A stretch of 64,000 bases of DNA from Litoreibacter ascidiaceicola. Lineage in GTDB: Bacteria; Pseudomonadota; Alphaproteobacteria; Rhodobacterales; Rhodobacteraceae. Location: contig NZ_FQUV01000008.1 in NCBI RefSeq assembly GCF_900129235.1, forward strand, positions 86,212 to 150,211, read 5' to 3'. The position numbers were made by a program, and so were the translations under genes. The notes under the pieces are model-generated. The model was not told the origin of the DNA. It worked only from the letters and a program-made list of their open reading frames with translations, and ran no database searches. Every line of letters starts with the position of its first letter. Within the stretch, counting starts at the first letter, position 1. Below, one piece after another: positions 63,029-64,000 of the stretch.

Positions 63029-63670
63029 ATGTCGCACGCCTTGACCTCCGCGGAACGGATCAATGCCGTTCTGCGCCCGGTGCCGACCTGGCTGGTCTAT
63101 TTGCTCGGTGCATTGCCGGGGCTCTATATCGTGGCGGGCATCGCTCTGACGTTGTCCGGCACGTTTGACCTGTTCGGGAACAGTCTTGGCGTCGACCCCG
63201 CCCGCACGATCGAGCACTGGTTGGGGGAGTTGGCACTACAGTTCTTCATTGCTACCATGTTGATCTCGGTGCTGCGGGATCGCTTCCGGTTAAAGCTGAT
63301 CAAATTTCGCCGCCCTCTTGGATTGCTGACCTTCTTCTATGTCTGCTTGCATCTGAGTGTCTGGCTTGGACTGGATATCCAGTTCCGCTGGACAGAGGCT
63401 TGGGCCGACATCCTGAAGCGTCCATTTATTACAATCGGAATGCTTGGGTTCCTCATGCTGGTACCTCTGGCGGTGACGTCCAACAATGCGATGATCCGCC
63501 GGATGGGTCCTGTGGCTTGGCAACGTCTACACAAGCTTGCTTACCCGGCAATTCTTTTGGGTGGCTTGCACTATGTCATGGTTCAGAAGGTCTGGGAGAC
63601 CGAACCTTTGGTGTATCTGGGTGTGATCGCAGGTTTGTTGGCTTTGCGCGGCAAACGTCTGATGCCCTGA
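63029..63670 (+). CDS. msrQ: Heme-binding membrane subunit of MsrPQ
   Basis: MsrQ passes electrons from the quinone pool or a flavin reductase to MsrP. The 213-residue protein has six hydrophobic segments, with histidines in GEL..IEHWLG, YVCLHLSVW and RLHKLAYPAILLGGLHYVMVQ (in part) as likely heme ligands. RRPLGLLTFFYVCLH is the typical family segment. It starts 9 bases after msrP, so both are one operon. Confidence 0.95.
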   Translation: MSHALTSAERINAVLRPVPTWLVYLLGALPGLYIVAGIALTLSGTFDLFGNSLGVDPARTIEHWLGELALQFFIATMLISVLRDRFRLKLIKFRRPLGLLTFFYVCLHLSVWLGLDIQFRWTEAWADILKRPFITIGMLGFLMLVPLAVTSNNAMIRRMGPVAWQRLHKLAYPAILLGGLHYVMVQKVWETEPLVYLGVIAGLLALRGKRLMP

Positions 63671-63756
63671 TTCCGACTCATTTGGCTGATCGAAAACTGA
63701 ATCGCAGCTGAGTCTCCAGTTTTAAGCCTCAAAGAATCCACATTTTGTGGTTGTGT

Positions 63757-63765
63757 TGTGGATAA
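63757..63765 (-). promoter_or_regulatory. Consensus DnaA box
   Basis: The minus strand reads TTATCCACA, the exact E. coli consensus for DnaA binding. A weaker match (GAATCCACA) lies on the plus strand at 63734-63742. One strong box is not enough to call an origin. Confidence 0.5.
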
Positions 63766-63779
63766 CACCAAGAGGGGGC

Positions 63780-63804
63780 CGAAGTTGCCCCGAGGGCACC
63801 TTCG
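63780..63804 (+). terminator. Hairpin 110 bases after msrQ
   Basis: CGAAGTTGCCC (63780-63790) pairs with GGGCACCTTCG (63794-63804) with one mismatch and a 3-base loop. It has no T-run. It may end the msrPQ transcript. Confidence 0.45.
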
Positions 63805-63916
63805 CAGGCGCAGAAATTTGCTACAATTTTGCAAAAAGAAAATCTCCATAAGTCTTTGTTTATAATGATTTATTTTACCGTCTTTCGAGATTTTTTTAGA
63901 ATTTTCAAAAAAGGTG

Positions 63917-63945
63917 TTGCGGGCGTGGGCTAGTGGGCCTAGAAC
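63917..63945 (+). promoter_or_regulatory. Predicted rRNA operon promoter
   Basis: TTGCGG (63917-63922), 17 bases, then TAGAAC (63940-63945), preceded by an A/T-rich stretch resembling an UP element (63885-63912). TTG plus TAGAA-type elements and this setting are typical of rrn promoters in Rhodobacterales. The 16S gene would lie beyond the window. Confidence 0.55.
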
Positions 63946-64000
63946 CCCCTTCACCGGCAGGGCAGTGATGCAGTGTCGGGGCGCTGGACGGGCTGAATGG

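Larger units (their letters stand above)
63671..64000. other. Gene-free region at the right edge
   Basis: No protein gene can be supported here. The region holds a consensus DnaA box, a hairpin, about 80 bases of AT-rich sequence (63825-63910) and an rrn-like promoter. From 63946 on, the sequence is GC-rich and resembles the leader of a Rhodobacterales rRNA operon by eye. Confidence 0.6.

Overview
The window is a 64 kb piece of chromosome from an alphaproteobacterium of the order Rhodobacterales, most likely the Roseobacter group. The gene order and protein types support this: heparinase-like gene, purH, lspA, a lipoprotein gene and a paired M16 protease operon; an RpoE-ChrR sigma/anti-sigma pair of the Rhodobacter singlet-oxygen type; dnaX-ybaB-recR; msrPQ; and a sole zinc-free L36 gene. 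Codon use is GC-rich and even. I see no phage, insertion sequence, integron or CRISPR array. I cannot name the genus from the sequence.

Layout. 1-9900: housekeeping run (heparinase-like fragment, purH, lspA, lipoprotein, two M16 proteins, mutL, rmuC). 9895-14542: stress locus with rpoE-chrR on the minus strand and, divergently, an FAD oxidoreductase, a DUF1365 protein, a short-chain dehydrogenase and a DUF3775 protein. Two back-to-back promoters of the RpoE type sit between them and a third candidate lies further on. 14539-18521: a saccharopine-dehydrogenase-like gene and an orphan molybdenum formate dehydrogenase. 18788-29591: a ten-gene apparent operon with a branched-chain-type ABC transporter (two ATPases, two permeases, binding protein), two adenylate-forming ligase homologues, two unknown proteins and a caspase-fold protein with peptidoglycan-binding domains. 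29588-33000: recR, ybaB, dnaX, a DUF202 protein and the SRP RNA. 33084-36948: Nudix hydrolases, pheA, a membrane-anchored cytochrome c. 37121-44856: a Yej-type oligopeptide transporter and a D,D-carboxypeptidase with a SPOR domain. 44948-49474: hemF, an MscS-type channel, hemE and hemC. 49643-56090: rpmJ, tRNA-Val, dinB, a SPFH-NfeD pair, pyrF and several unknown small proteins. 56203-63670: clpB with a heat-shock promoter, a FAS1 protein, a glutamate-synthase-like oxidoreductase, a flavin-binding protein and msrPQ. The last 330 bases hold a DnaA box and what looks like an rRNA operon promoter.

How the parts work together. The stress theme recurs: RpoE-ChrR and its neighbours answer singlet oxygen in Rhodobacter, MsrPQ repairs oxidised periplasmic methionines, ClpB rescues aggregated proteins, and MutL, RmuC, RecR and DinB maintain DNA. 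The transporter-ligase operon looks like an uptake-and-CoA-activation route for an organic acid whose identity the sequence does not reveal. The best candidates for undescribed biology are the accessory members of that operon (a ligase homologue with a degenerate phosphate loop, a pseudo-caspase, two unknown proteins), the RpoE-linked redox cluster without a cyclopropane-synthase-type methyltransferase, and a small exported protein with an exact 27-residue repeat period.

Many starts given here are internal to longer open frames. They were chosen from ribosome-binding sites, signal peptides, promoter position and family length.
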